Source: Desmodesmus armatus (taxonomy: Eukaryota; Chlorophyta; Chlorophyceae; Sphaeropleales; Scenedesmaceae). From it: a stretch of DNA of 64,000 nucleotides. The position numbers were made by a program, and so were the translations under genes. Below, piece after piece: positions 1 to 12,935 of the stretch. The DNA lies in contig VIIQ02000657.1 of NCBI GenBank assembly GCA_007449985.2, forward strand, positions 186,001 through 250,000. The letters run 5' to 3'. Within the stretch, counting starts at the first letter, position 1. Every line of letters starts with the position of its first letter. Below the pieces are notes generated by a model that saw only the letters and a list, made by a program, of their open reading frames with translations, was not told the origin of the DNA and searched no databases.

Positions 1-157
1 ATCCACACTCGCATGCACCACTCTCACAGTCTGGCAGTGCTGCACACACTACGGTGCACTCCAGCAGCCGCTGCTCAATGATTTTGGAGCCCAAAGGGGG
101 GGGGGCTCATCCGGCTGGCCACACACAACTCAGCCTAGTTTCCTGGACTGCCGCTGG

Positions 158-3100
158 TCATGCCGCAACCTGTGCTGCCTCCTTCACTGTCAGTAGCTCT
201 GACAGCTGGGACATGTAGTAATCAGGATGAACCTGCAATGACATTACACAAACACACAACTCATGTGTGTTACTCATATGTGTGACGCATTCAAATGTGT
301 GGGATGGTGGCACTGCTGAGTCTGCCGTCGGGGTGCAATCACACAGTGCTGGTGCTGAAATGCTGTGAGGGGGGTGAGGTGCCCTGCTAGTGCAATTGCA
401 CACCATGTGATAAAGCAGCTCAGCAGCAAACCCATGTGCACAATGCAGCAGCCACTGCTAGACGTACGCCATGATGAGCCCTAACGGTCAAGCCTGCATT
501 ATGCATGCCGAATGGTGATCTGCCTCAGCGGTCCTGCCCCAGCCGTTATCTGCAAGCTGCAGCTGCACTGGTGCAAGCTGTTTCAAGCTGTTGGTCCCAC
601 CTTGTTCTCTGGGCTGAGGAGTGTCTCCTCGTCAGTCACACCTGCAGGAACCACACCACGCACAGCACACAGCACGTCACATGCAGAACTGTGGAAAAAA
701 ACACATGTGCACACATACGCGTATGCCTCACACCTCATACACGTGCCTGGTGGTGGACTTGTCAAACAGGTACCCAAAGCACAAACCAGGTCCCCAGGTG
801 ACACACTCCCCTCGCACACATCATCACTTGCCTTGACCCACCGTGCTGCATTCAGATTGGACCCTGCCCTGGCAGGTTTTCATTTGGTGTGGATGCTTAC
901 AGGCAATCATCACGCCGTGGTCTCCACCAACTGACATGTCCTTGACACCTGAACATTCACACCACCAACATAGAGCCCCAAAGACCCATTTTCCGTTCCC
1001 CCCCCCCCCCCCCCCCGGGTAGTGATCCACCTCTCTCCCCCCCCCCCTCCCCCCCGCGCAGCTGTTCATCCCCTGCCTTGAACCGTTCAAGGTTCAAGGG
1101 GTGGCACCCCTGCTTTCAACTCTCTTCCCCACCTGCCCCCCCCCCCGCCCCCGAGAAGCACCTCCTCTCCCCTCCCCCCATGGGGGCCGGCTGTGTACTC
1201 CCTGCTCTTCCAGCCCTGGCCCCCCCCCCCCCCCGCCGGGTCCTCCCGCCCCTGGCTTCCCACCTGACAGCACCAGACACGTCGTCAAGCCACCATTCTT
1301 GCCGAACAGTATGTCAGTGTCCAGGCGGTCGCCCACCATGCAGATCTGGTTTCGTTGCAGGTTGAAGGTGCGCGCGATGTTGTCCAACATGAACTCGGCA
1401 GGCTTGCCCACTGTGATGGGCTCACGCTGGGTGCTGCCTGCAATGGCCCCAACCATGGAGCCGTTGCCCGCCCACTCCTGCAGTCACATTGGCACGGGAA
1501 GCAAGAGTATAGTTGCCGTCAGACTGACAGGGGGTTCAGCACAATGTCTCTTCAACCACTCCGGTTGAACACCCTAAGGCAATACCCAAAAGAGTGCAAG
1601 GAGCAGCAGAGTCACAAAGCTATGGCTTTAAGAAGAAGTGGGCTCACGCTGGGTGCTGCCTGCAATGGCCCCAACCATGGAGCCGTTGCCCGCCCACTCC
1701 TGCAGTCACATTGGCACGGGAAGCAAGAGTACAGTTGCTGACAGACTGAGGGGGGGGTTCAGCACAATGTCTCTTCAACCACTCCGGTTGAACACCCTAA
1801 GGCAATACCCAAAAGAGTGTAAGGAGTGGCAGAGACACAAAGTTATAATCCCTACAGTGACTATAGAGAGAAGTGGGCTCTCGCTTGGTGCTGCCCGCAA
1901 CGGCCCCAACCATGGGGCCGTTGCCCGCCCACTCCTGCACAAGCAGCGGCATACAGCAACTCAGCATCCAGCCAAATCACATTTGGGGGCTGCAAATCAA
2001 GGGCATTTATCTGAACTGCACAGCTTCCAAACCTGTCGAGTAGCTAGCACAGGCAGCCCCCCCCCCCCCCCCCCGAGCTCCCCCCCCCCCCCTTCCCTCC
2101 TGTAGGGGTGGTTGTCAGTGACAACAGTTCAGCAATGAATGTACACACGATCCACCCCTGGGCGCAAAAGCATGAATCTTGCCCCCCAAAACAGACACGA
2201 CCCAACTGCCTACATGTGCGTCTGTCAGGTGTGTGACTGCGTCCCTGTTTGTTGCAATGAACAAGCAGCCTGGGTTCTCCCTGATGCACCCCCCCCCTCC
2301 AAAACCAACCCTCCTCTTTCCCCCCGGGAGGTGGTTTTGTGAGTAACACATGCTGAGGATTATGCAATTGTTCAGCATTCACCCACATACAGTGTACCCC
2401 CCCCCTCCTGCAAATACAGCCTTGTGCCCCCGACACACACCAACTGAATTGCCTACCTGTGCGTCTGTGAGGTGTGTGACTGCATCCCTGTTTGTTGCGA
2501 TGAACAGGCAGCCTGGGTTCTCCCTGATGCACAGGGTGGCGTACTGGATCTTGTAGTAGTTGATGTAACGGTCAAACCCAACCACCACAGCACCAACCTG
2601 CAAGCACAGCACACAGCATGCAACATGTAACAAACCGGTCAGCACAAGGGTGAATCTCGCAGTCAAAACTTGACGGTGCACAGCCCCAGCTTGCAGGCAA
2701 ACATAGCAAACAGGCAGGGTTTTCAACAGCCCCTGCAAGTACCTGACAGCATTTTCCACACAAAGGGCGTATACAGACCAAACCAACCCCCAGGCAAACC
2801 CACCATTTACCCCCCCCCCCCCGGGCAATCTCCTCATCCCAGTGCCCCCCCCCCCCCCCCCCGCCCCCGCCAGTGCCCACCCCAAATGGGGAGGCTCCCC
2901 AGTGCTGCCCCTTGCCGCCTCCCCCCTTCCCCCTTGACTGGACTCACATCTTCGTCGTGCTCCATGTACTCCCCCTTCTTGAGTGCCACCACCTTGTCAC
3001 CATCCTCAGGGCCACCCAGGTGCTCAATGCCCTTCAGGTCTAGCTCCTCAAGGATGCCTGACTCACCAATCACATACACCTGCACAAGAGAAGCAGCAAG

Positions 3101-4178
3101 CATACTCGGCATCTCAGCATGGCAGGCAAACAGGGCTAGCCTTAGTACAACCCTCCACACTTGGTGAGCCCCAGGCAGAACACCCCCTTGCTCAACAGCC
3201 CCCCCCCCCCCCCCCGGGGCACCCCTGTGGTCTAGCTCCTCAAGGATGCCTGACTCACCAATCACATACACCTGCACAAGGAGACGCAACAAAGGGGCTC
3301 AAACCAAGGGAATGAGCTTGTTAGGAGGTATTGAAAGAGTTCAACCGCAGTGCGGTGCACACACGAACACTCTGAGAGCAGGAGCGCACATGTGCTTTGC
3401 AGTCAAGTAGGACCAAGGGGCTGTCGCATGGTGGGGTGCCACATGTGCGGGCATCCCCCCCCCCCCCCCTACCCCCTGATTCCCTGTGTAGCAGTGACAG
3501 TAGTTTCAGCTGCATTCGCACACCTGGGCTGTTACCCTGACGGTTGTAGTGGCAGGGTTCACCACAATGATGTGGTGGCAGGGTTGAAGACAAACTTGCA
3601 GTAGCAGGGTGCAAGACATTGTTTGTATGGCAGGGTGCAACAGAAGAGACCTGTCAGCCTGTGACTACCCACCTTCTTCTTGAAGTCGATTGACTCCAGA
3701 TAGGCTGCTGCTGCATATGACGATGAGTAAATCTCCTCCTGAACAGGCACACAAGACAACAGCACAGCACAGCGTGCTGCAGTCATCAGCAAATGACAAA
3801 TCAGTGTTGGTCGGCAGCTTTCTGCTGCTGTGCCCAACACTGCCTGGTGTTGCTGCAGTCCCAACAGTGCTGGCCCGACGTCACTGCTGCTGCTGCTCCA
3901 GCCCCAGCACTGCTGCCTGCCTGTCGCTGTTGCTGTCCCTGCTGCTGCTGACGCTCCTGCAGCCCTTCCAGTGCTGCCCCATCGTCACTGCTGTCTGCTG
4001 TCACTGCTGCTGCTGACGCTCCTGCAGCCCTTGCAGTGCTGTCTGCTGTCACTGCTACTGCTGCCGCTGCTGCAGCCTGAGCAGTGCTGCCCCACCGTCA
4101 CTGCTGCCACCACTCCTGCTGCTGACGCTCCTGCAGCCCCTGCAGTGCTGCCTTACTGTCACTGCTGCCGCCACTGGC

Positions 4179-4210
<32 letters not shown>

Positions 4211-4518
4211 AGCCCCAGCAGTGCTGCCCCTCAATCATTGCTGCCCTCAGTGCTGCTGCTGCTGCTAACGCTGCTGCTGTCCAGCACCGCTGCCTCACAA
4301 AGCACCCCCGCAGCACTCTGCCCCACCAATGCTACAACTTCTGTGCTGCTGCTGCTGCTGCTGCCACGGGTCACCCGTCGTAGACTGCCTGCAACTGCTG
4401 GACCCCAAAAAAATGCTCCTTGCTGCGGCTGCTCCTCCCGCTCTGTATCCCTGTGCTGCTGCTCTTGTTGCTGCTTGCCCTCTTTCTGGCACTGCTCCGA
4501 ATGTGCTGCTGCTGCTGC

Positions 4519-4565
<47 letters not shown>

Positions 4566-5148
4566 CTGCCGCTGCTGCTGCTGTTTCTCACCGCGTTGAC
4601 GTTAAGCCCCAGTCCTGTGAACTTGCCCAGGTATCCTGCACGTGACTTGGTGCTGTTGTTGGTCACAAACACCAGACGCTTGCCCTGAAACACACACAGC
4701 ACACCACACAGCATGCACAGCACACAGCACACATGGCACAGATGTGTCTGTTGGGTGGGTCATATGTTGTTTACGCACGATCCATGCGTCGTGTTCCTCG
4801 CACACCATTGTGGTGCATGTCCTCCTCTTACTGCATTGCTCCTAGTCCTACTGCATTGCTGAATACTCCTGGTCCTACAAAGCCAAATGCTTGGGCCATA
4901 CACTGACTGACTGTCAAATTGAATTGCCGTGATGTGCATCCAGAGCATCTGCTAGTGTCGATGCACCATACATCGTAGGGACTGCAACTATATAAGGCGC
5001 ACAAGCTACTATGCAACTGCTGAATATGCAGGTTGAATAATATCAGCCGTACTGTTCTGATGCACTTGCTGTCATGCAACTATTGTCTGCTGCAAGCCAA
5101 CCCCATCATGACTACTGCTGGTGCACAGGGGCGCACGGTGCTGCCCAA

Positions 5149-5180
<32 letters not shown>

Positions 5181-6254
5181 TCTCACCGCTGCGCGCAGCA
5201 TGTCCAGGGTCTCAGGCACACCATCAATCACGGAGTCCCCACGCCAGATCACCCCTGCACCAACACAAGCAACACACCAGCACACAGCAGCACGCAGCAC
5301 GCAGCACGCAGAAGAACACAGCACACATCAGCACAGCACCCAGCACGCAGCAGTCAGCAGCAGTCAGAGGAGGAAAGCTACTGCCAGTCGCGCACTTCGC
5401 TGACATGTGAGAGCAAGGGCAATATCAGTCACTGAAAAGCTGCTGCCTCAATCAAGGCGAAGCTGGCAAGTGCCACACTGCTGTAACAGGCACGTGCTTT
5501 GCTTGGACACAGGCGGACGGTCACCCTTGCACCCCCCCCCAGCATGGTACATGGATGTGGTGTGGCGCTGTCCAGCGGTGCTGTAGGAATCGACAGCTGT
5601 GGCGGCCTGTTGCCTGCGCCAGCACACTGCTGATGCTGCTGCCCTGACGAATCATCAAATCGTCAAATGGGCGGCTTGCTGGCATTGCAGTCACTCACAC
5701 ACTGCACTGCCGACGAGCAAAATAATGCCAACATGATGTGTGCATCCCTATGCATGCATGGATGGAGACATGTAGCATATCAGACATCTAGGGGTTGCTT
5801 GGCTTCATTCCTGGTTCGGATGGGTAAGTGGATATATCCATCCATAGCGCCCTGGGCAATTGAGCCTGCAGGTGGGCTGCAGTGGGGGTGGCGTGCAAGT
5901 AGGCTCACCCCCCCCTCCCCCCCGCCCCCAATTACTGTCTCTTACCGTCACAGTCAAAGATGAAGCAGTCAACGCTGTCTATCAACTTCTTCTTGTCATC
6001 GTTTGACGCACGACGGGCTGCAAACACACGAGCAGGTTGCTGGGTGGCTCAATTCACAGGGACATGGCCCCCGCAACATACCACCCACACTGCTACCATA
6101 CAGTACTTGATTGTGCAGCAGTCCCAGGGTGCTTACGTTGCGTGGTTCCGTTTGCTGCCTTGCATGCTGTCATCGTAGCCCTCTGGAAGGGTGCTGCCCG
6201 CTTGCTGCAGCGAACCTGCTGCTGTGGAATCTGACAGTGCCTGCCTGCGAGCAT
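158..6254 (-). CDS. PGP1: Phosphoglycolate phosphatase, chloroplast (10 exons, 339 aa)
   Basis: Hydrolyses 2-phosphoglycolate from Rubisco oxygenation in the plastid, the first step of photorespiration. Exons (descending): 6254-6137, 6017-5946, 5254-5187, 4684-4592, 3738-3673, 3079-2948, 2597-2457, 1477-1264, 641-601, 232-158. All phases join without a stop. Residues 1-40 are Ser/Thr/Gln/Arg-rich like a transit peptide. HAD motifs are visible: FDCDGVIW (nucleophile D61, acid D63; split between exons 2 and 3), VFVTNNS (91-97), Lys in VGKPAEF (K255) and GDRLDTD (279-285). Length matches the p-nitrophenylphosphatase/PGP family. The start is the ATG that opens the transit peptide; an upstream in-frame start at 6353 is possible. 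Introns hold partial extra copies of exons 6, 7 and 8 (listed separately). No TGTAA is visible in the 157 bp left downstream. Confidence 0.95.
1418..1938 (-). repeat. Triplicated edge of PGP1 exon 8
   Basis: A ~225-bp unit containing the 5' end of PGP1 exon 8 (encoding EWAGNGSMVGAIAGSTQREP), its acceptor and ~140 bp of upstream intron is present at 1418-1635 (functional exon edge) and 1639-1868. A third, partial copy at about 1873-1938 covers only the exon part. Copies one and two are nearly identical, including the shared intron sequence. Copies two and three stop after the REP codons, so they cannot replace the full exon. Confidence 0.9.
2204..2288 (-). repeat. Extra partial copy of PGP1 exon 7
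   Basis: This segment encodes the C-terminal part of exon 7 again (IRENPGCLFIATNRDAVTHL, then TDAHVGS instead of TDAQ). It lies ~240 bp downstream (transcript direction) of the real exon at 2597-2457, inside intron 7. Only a few base changes separate the two copies. Confidence 0.85.
3227..3272 (-). repeat. Extra partial copy of PGP1 exon 6 start
   Basis: The acceptor and first ~14 codons of exon 6 (VYVIGESGILEELD) recur here, upstream (transcript direction) of the real exon at 3079-2948. The copy keeps a TGCAG acceptor but then runs into a C/G homopolymer, so it cannot supply the rest of exon 6. Confidence 0.85.
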
Positions 6255-6625
6255 GTTGGGATGACTGGGGCGCTGGTGCGGCAATTGGCAAGCCCAAATT
6301 GAAGTATTGAAGCAATCAATACTCGTGAAAGGTAGGGGTTGGGCGCTTCGCACTGTCTTAGCATTGATCGGTGGTAGCTTTTCTCACTTCAATGAGGTTG
6401 GCGGGTGACACCGGATTGTGTTGAATTTCAAGGTTGATCTTAGCTACGTTGCATTCCTGAAAACCTGAATTTCCATGACGATCTCATCGCCACTGCAGTC
6501 CCCTCTTGTGATCACAGCCTGGCATAGCAGCTGTGCTGTTGAAAGTGTGCGAACAATTGTCTCATGTGCCTGTTACACATACACACACTGCACATACGCA
6601 CAACACACCAGCTTTTACATTCTCA

Positions 6626-9600
6626 TCAACGCAGCAGCTGTGAGGACCGCAGCAGGTTGTTCCTGCTCTTGATCTGCCCAGCACCAGTTGCTGTTGAACT
6701 CAAACAGAACAGCCCCTGGTACGGAGACGCAAACGACTTGCACTCCAGCATCCGATCCGGAAGCTCCAGCTTCCCCAACTGTAACGTATCCACCCTCTGC
6801 AGCTGCTGCTCTGGCAGATCTGTCAGAACATATAGCTCCTGCTGTTGACCATCTACTGCTCTCACGAGCCCAAGGCCCAGACACTCGCTCAATCCGCTGC
6901 TGTTATTGCCGAGCATGGGTCCCGTAGCTCCATAGCCCCTGCTGCTGGCTGCCAGGCCAACTACAGCACCATTCAAAGCAACGGGCAGCTCGCCAGGGGC
7001 CACCTGCACATGCAGACAGCAGACAGAAAGTGAACTGTAGTAATAAGTAGTGTCCTTCTGTTTTTTAGTGTTGAAGATTTGAACCCTGAAAACCACAGAG
7101 GGGTTTCAACTCCCACCCCCAAACAGCTGGAGGAAAGACTGTCTGCACCCCTCCCCCTCCCTTCTCCCCCATAACCCTCCCTCACCCTCTGCCCTCCCAC
7201 CTGGGCATGCAGCACCTCCACCTCTACATCCCTCAGCGACACCACCATCGGCCGAGCAGCAGCCAGTGCAGCAGCAACACCAGCAAAGTCCTCACTGCCA
7301 GCAGCAGCACTGCTCACAACACCCCCACTAGCACCACCACCAGCAGCAGCAGCAGGTGCTGCTCCCTTCCCTTCTGCTGCTGCCGATCTGGCAGCTGCAG
7401 CTGCTGCTGCTGAGGCAGCCTTACCAGCAGCAGCAGCAGCAGCAGCGGCGGCTGGTGTGTTTGCTGCTGCCACCCTCTCCCCCCATGCCAGCCACATGAG
7501 GCTCCTGGCAGCTGCTGCTGACACACCCTTGGCAGCAGCACCCCTACCCCCTGCGGTCTGGGTGGTGTCACCTGCAGCAGCAGCAGCAGCAGCGCATACT
7601 GAGCCCTTCTGCATCTGTGCAGACACACATCCGCACCTGTGCGCGGATACACATGCAACCCTTCACTTGCACTAAGTTTGAGTGGAGTCAAAATATGCTC
7701 GCTGATCCCCAGAGCAATACTTTGGTTGGCATGCATGCCAACGCATGCGTTGGTTTTTTTGTTGGGTTTGTCAACAGCAGTCTACAACAACACCAACCTG
7801 AAGGCGCACTCATCACAGAGTCAGCAGCAGCAGCAGCAGCACTGCCGGCAGCAGCAGCAGCATCCCCACCGCCGCCTGACACGCTGGGGACCTGCAGCAG
7901 CAGAGGCAGCACCGCCCCCGTCCCTGCTGCTGCTGCTGCTGCCCCGTCCATCCACCAGGCTGCTGCTGGGAGGTTCTTCTTGGGATTGGGGGTGTGGAGT
8001 TGGACAACTGCAGGAGAGACACAGCAGCAGCAGCAGCAGCAGCAGCAGGACATCAGTTGATATAGCAAGAAAGACATGGATATGCCACTATGCGTGTGAG
8101 AGAGGGGTAACCTGCCATTGAGCCCCTGTGCGCAGCCTAGCCCTGCATTGCGCACCTTCCACAAATGTTCATGTCCAGAAATCTGGCTCCCTGCCCTGCC
8201 CGTCTGTCTCTGCGGAGTTTGTAGGGCCCAGAATTACCCCTCCCCCCCCCCCCACACACACACACCCCACCACCCCAACTCCTCGCCGCCAAACCAACAT
8301 GCATGCCCCTCCACATGCATACAGAAGTTCTGAAAGGATCAAAGCGGCTATTTAATTTCATGCAGCTTTAAAGATAAAACTCACCGTGTGTGGGTGCTGC
8401 TGCCCTGACCACCTCACCCAGTAGGTCCAGCCCCAGCCCAGTGATCCAGCCAGGGGTGTTCACCACTAGAGGGGGAAGCACAGCCAGCGGATCCCCACCA
8501 CCACCACCAGACCCTGCTGCTGCTGCTGCTGCTGCTGCTGTCAGTGTGTCTGCTGTGGTGATGGCACTGTAGCGCTGTAGCAGTGCCTGCACTGCCTGCA
8601 GGTAACGGCCTGGCTCCGACTGGGAGGACGTGTCACCCTGCAAGATAAGCACAGGGGTGTGGCGGGGGGGGGGGGGGGGGCTCAAGCTTCAGAATCAAAT
8701 TGAAAGGGACCCAGGGAGAGAGAGCGGCGCAGCCGTGGTGGCATCTGTTGACCAATGAAGACAGGGTGGCAGGAGGGGCAGTAGCCACTGATACACACCG
8801 GATGAGAAAATGCGTCTCGTAGACACAGTCACCACCCATCTAACGCATTGCCTACCAGGATTGAGCCAACTGAAACCCTTTGATGGTGATATACACAGGC
8901 TGCCAACACAGCAGGACGACAGGCTGTCAAAAGCCTGCCCTTGTAGAAACCTCGCCGTCAAAACAGGAAAAAGGGCCTGTGGATTACAAGATTCGCTGCA
9001 CTCTGTGGGGTGCTCCTACCTAATTGACTACTGGGAGAGATCTCAGCACTAAGGGGGGGGGAGAGGGGAGCGGGAGCAATGTCACAATGAGAAACAGTCC
9101 TCACACATCAATGACCGCGAACCCTACGCCTGCCAACCCCCCCCCCCCCCGCGCACCCCTCCCCAAACCCATCTGCCGGTCCTCACCTGGAAGTAGGCCA
9201 GCAGTGGTTGCTGCTGCTGCAGGTGTGGGGGTCCAAACACCGGCTGGTGCAGCAGATGCAGCGACAGCAGACCCTGCAGGTGCACACACAGCACAACAGC
9301 AGGACTGAGCGAACCATGCAGCCTTCATAAAAGCACGTGTGCAAGGTGGGTGGGCTACCAAGGTGGCAGCGCCGTAGCCCACAAGGTCAAGGCACGCCAC
9401 CAGCCCAACACCCTGAGTTAAAAACCCGCTGGAGCCCCCCCCCCCCCCCAGCACACACACAGATGCAATTCTCGCGGTTGGCAGGTTTGCCTGACGTTGC
9501 GATCCGAGTAGGACGGTTCCTAGTGGGCATGCGCGATAGTACATGGACTCCCTCTGCTGACACACAATTGCAGTCGCCCTCATGACTGGCCTATCAACCA

Positions 9601-10376
9601 GCATCCAAGTGGTTCGTTGACCATGCACTTTCACTGCCTTGATGACTCAGAAAAGGAGGTTCTGACGTTGGCACGTGTTGAGAACTCACTGGTGGGGTCA
9701 ACACAGGTTGTCCAGGATCCAGGTCAAGGTAAGCCGCCAGCTCAGTAGCCTGAGCAAGCAACCAGCTGGAGCCCCCCCCCCCCCCCCCCCCCCCCCCGGG
9801 GGGGCCCACACACACACAAAGAAGCCGCGACCTCACCCTCTCCGGACCGGAGGACAGCCCTGTAGACTATCGTAAGCGCAAGAACACCAACCAGGTGAAC
9901 GCCTTCCTTGTTACCTCGCTCTAACGACAGCTTTGATGCAGGGATCGCCCTGGGTTTCCGTACTAGCGTCATTGTTTGATTATCCTTGTCGGATGACTGC
10001 TAGCCAGCATGCATGTGCACGCATGCAGTCTCTCTGTCGACACACACACACACACACACCCCGACGGAGTCCCCCACATGACTTAGTAACCATCTGCATT
10101 AATCACTGGTGGTTGGCTGACCATGCACTTTCACTATCTTGGCCACCACTCGGAAGAAAAAACATGTGTAAGTTACCAGCAAAAAGACTTACTGGTGGTG
10201 TGAACTCAGGTTGTCCAGGGTCCAAGTCAAGGTATGCCACCAGCCCAGCGCCCTGGGCCAGCAACCTGTTGACCAGCAGCCGGGCAAAGGCAGACTTGCC
10301 AGAGCCCTTGCTGCCAGATACTGACACACACAGGGGCACACACGGCCCACTGCTGCCACTGCTGCCGGCGGCTGGC

Positions 10377-10410
<34 letters not shown>

Positions 10411-10765
10411 AGGTAAGGTCACTGACGGCCTGTACAATTGTTGGCGGCGCAAGGGACCCCCGGCGGAGGGTGGGGGAGGGATAATGTTGGTTTGGGGCAG
10501 GGTGTATGACTGACCGTATCAGGCATACAAGCATGCCAACCTTTGTGTATCTTGTGTATGCATGTATAACAGTCACCACGGCAATGGCTGACCTCTTGTG
10601 GCAAGGTCTCAGCCCTGCACTAACCCTGTGATACATGTTATACTCATGGCCAGCCCAAGCAAAACACACTGCATCACACCCATATCACTCTCACCTGCTC
10701 CCATGCTGCAGGCACCTGCCAGGCTGGCCCTGCATACCCAGCTGCTGCATCAACAACACTGAAGC

Positions 10766-10812
<47 letters not shown>

Positions 10813-11858
10813 TCCAGTGAGTGCAGTACTGCCAGCACTGGAGCACTGGATGGCTGGCAAGGGGGTGCCTGCATGTAACAACAGCAGGGCATAGCCCAGC
10901 ATCGCATACCATGACACGCATAGCGTGACACACCACGGCATAGCAGAGTATATCATGACTGGTGTAACTTGACCAGGAAACCTCCAAGCAGCTGCTGAAT
11001 TGAGACGATGTGCTTGGTGGAGTGTGCAGCTGTGACGGAGTGTTCCAGCGACAGGCATCGGCTCTGCCCTGTCTGTTTCATGTCAGCTGCTGCTGTGATG
11101 TGCACTGTGTGATCTTGTGTGGTACTGTGTGGACGTGCAGCAGCCCTACCTACCGTGTCTGCTGTTGCTGCAACTGCAGTGAGCTGCAGGCTGCGCCCAA
11201 ACTTGACAGGGGCATGCAGCGTGATGGGCCCGCTGTCAGGAGTCACATAGGCACTGTGGTTCACAGTATAGCACAGCACGCCACAGCAGCAGCAGCAGCA
11301 GCCGGCCTCAACAGGAGTAGTCAGCAGCAGTGCTGCAGCAGGAGTGGTTCATCAACAAGCCAACGTATGTGTTTGTGATTTGGCGATGCAGGTTATAACC
11401 TAATTAGGCCCATCATACTTTGTGCATAACCGCAACAGCTGCAAAATGTATCTGTGTATCTTTGGTGGACTGAATATAAGCAAGCTTTGAGGGAAGACCT
11501 TGGGAAAAGGAAGACACCATGCTGCCAGACTCACCCATACACTGCTATGCAACCGGCAGTGACCTCCAGAACCGCTGAACCTGTCAACACCACAGACTGC
11601 AGTGCAGCAAACAACGAATCCCTTGTGTCAGACTCTTACAGACTACACAAAGTACCTCCATCAGCAGCAGCAGCAACATTACCGGCAGCAGCAACATCAC
11701 CAGCAGCAGCAGCAGCAGCAGCAGCAAACCGGTACCTGTGTGGGTGCTAGCTCCAGCTGCGTGAAGGAAGTGCCTTCGCGGATCACTGGTGCTGTTATGT
11801 CATCTGTGCGAGCTTGTTTACGCTTCTCCGAGCGATGCTGTCCGCTCTTTCGCTTCAT
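6626..11858 (-). CDS. GRC3: Polynucleotide 5'-hydroxyl-kinase GRC3/NOL9 family
   Basis: Nucleolar kinase that phosphorylates RNA 5'-OH ends in pre-rRNA (ITS2) processing. Supported exons (descending): 11858-11736 (Lys/Arg-rich N-terminus starting MKRKSGQHRS), ~11255-11154, 10868-10695, 10429-10193, 9273-9187, 8637-8385, 8007-~7798, 7614-7201, 7003-6626. The exon at 10429 has Walker A GSKGSGKS (10315-10292), followed by VAYLDLDPGQPEFTPP, the family's Walker B/lid signature. Later segments match the family: PVFGPP, PLVVNTPGWITGLGLDLL, PTHVVQLHTPNPKKNLP and the C-terminal LNGAVVGL. Poly-Gln at 10767-10811 and poly-Ala/Ser tracts are coding. The joins after exon 1 and after exon 7 do not fit cleanly in phase, so a small exon or repeat-length error is likely there. 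TTACA (TGTAA on this strand) lies at 6573-6577. Confidence 0.88.
9335..9765 (-). repeat. Two decayed copies of the GRC3 Walker-B exon edge
   Basis: The 3' end of the GRC3 exon at 10429-10193, with its donor and following intron, recurs at about 9609-9765 and in weaker form at 9335-9420. Translations read ELAAYLDLDPGQPVLTPP and LVACLDLVGYGAA against LVAYLDLDPGQPEFTPP in the real exon. The flanking intron around 10110-10150 also matches 9609-9657, so the event was a ~500-bp tandem duplication. The copies lack the Walker A half. Confidence 0.85.
9772..9804. repeat. C26 run followed by G7
   Basis: Twenty-six consecutive C (9772-9797) directly followed by seven G, in a GRC3 intron. It lies within the duplicated exon-edge region and may mark a break or slippage site. 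Confidence 0.95.
10767..10811 (-). repeat. Coding (CAG)n tract in GRC3
   Basis: Uninterrupted CTG triplets on the plus strand read as poly-Gln in the GRC3 exon 10868-10695, between SAPVLAVLHSLE and SFSVVDAAAG. It is in frame with both conserved flanks. Confidence 0.9.
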
Positions 11859-12884
11859 CAGAGTGGGTGCAGACGCAGCAGTAAGTATGCAGACGAACAC
11901 AGGTGATCGCTATGTTTCAGACACCTTCGGCGATTTGCATATCGTGACCTGGTGCCAGCTTGTGCAGTGTTGGGTGTGAACTGCTGACGGTCAGTCAAAA
12001 GGTGAGTGACATGGAACTTTAAGACAGGGGTAGTAAGGGCCCTTACTACCCCTGCTTTACGATGTGGATCCAGCAGATTACAGCACCTGTCAGCTGCTGC
12101 CCAGCATCGTGTGGGTTTGAGGACACTGCCCTGCTGAGGATCCCATCTGTACCAGCAGTACCACTGCTTGGGCCCCTGGGGTCCGGCGCATGTGCATGCT
12201 AGCCCTAGCATGCCTTGTGCATGCGATGTTCACAGTATGTAGCATCTCAGTCTTTGCTGGATGACTGCCGGCGTGGTGGCGGTCCACCACAGACAGTGCC
12301 ACACAGCACAGCACACCGCAGCATAGGTGACCCATGCTATCTGAACCGCCAGTCAGCTCACGAGATCTTGTGGCACCAGCTACCATAACCTTACTCGTTT
12401 GAGGTCTCAGCAGGACGGCATTGTGCTGAAACTGCCGCGCATTTTCAAACCACGGTGATGTCATTTCACGCAGTTGAGCTGCGATCGCCCCATAAAACTG
12501 AACGTAGGGTGGAACAGCATTACTGTCCAGGCCTTTCAAGCACTCACTACGCCAGACGTGCATGCGCTCCAGATTGAATCAGCAGATCTACAGCGATAAC
12601 AATCCTGACCATCTGCAGTCGCAGTGATGGTGCACATCCCCGTTACATCGCTTCTTCTACTGTTGCTCCCAGGATGCTGGCCTGCAGCTGGTGAGCATCG
12701 GCCTGGCCAGAACTGTGAATAGCTGGTGGTGCTGCTTTTCATGTTCCTTGCTTCCTGGCCAGCACAGTTGTCACTAGCATCCTGTGGTACACTAGTGCAG
12801 CATACCAACCCAAGGTGGTGGGGCACATACCGGTGCATGGCACTGATCTGGGGACAGTACAGCACCACAGCAAGCTTGCAGCTG

Positions 12885-12935
<51 letters not shown>

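Noticed and set aside
740..790. Possible extra PGP1 exon reading FGYLFDKSTTRHV
   Set aside because: Exons 8 and 9 already join in phase and match the family without a gap, so no exon is needed here.
998..1016. Long C/G homopolymers as assembly errors only
   Set aside because: They occur many times at different lengths, always outside the phase-checked exons, and some adjoin splice sites. They look like a real property of the genome, although exact lengths may be inaccurate.
3830..4645. 271-codon open frame rich in Cys, Ala and Leu
   Set aside because: It is the translation of CTG/TGC-rich DNA in PGP1 introns 4 and 5 on the strand opposite the gene. It overlaps a real exon and has no domain.
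12090..12563. 157-codon minus-strand frame upstream of GRC3
   Set aside because: No recognisable domain, no resolved splice sites and no repeat of known coding sequence. Kept only as unexplained sequence.
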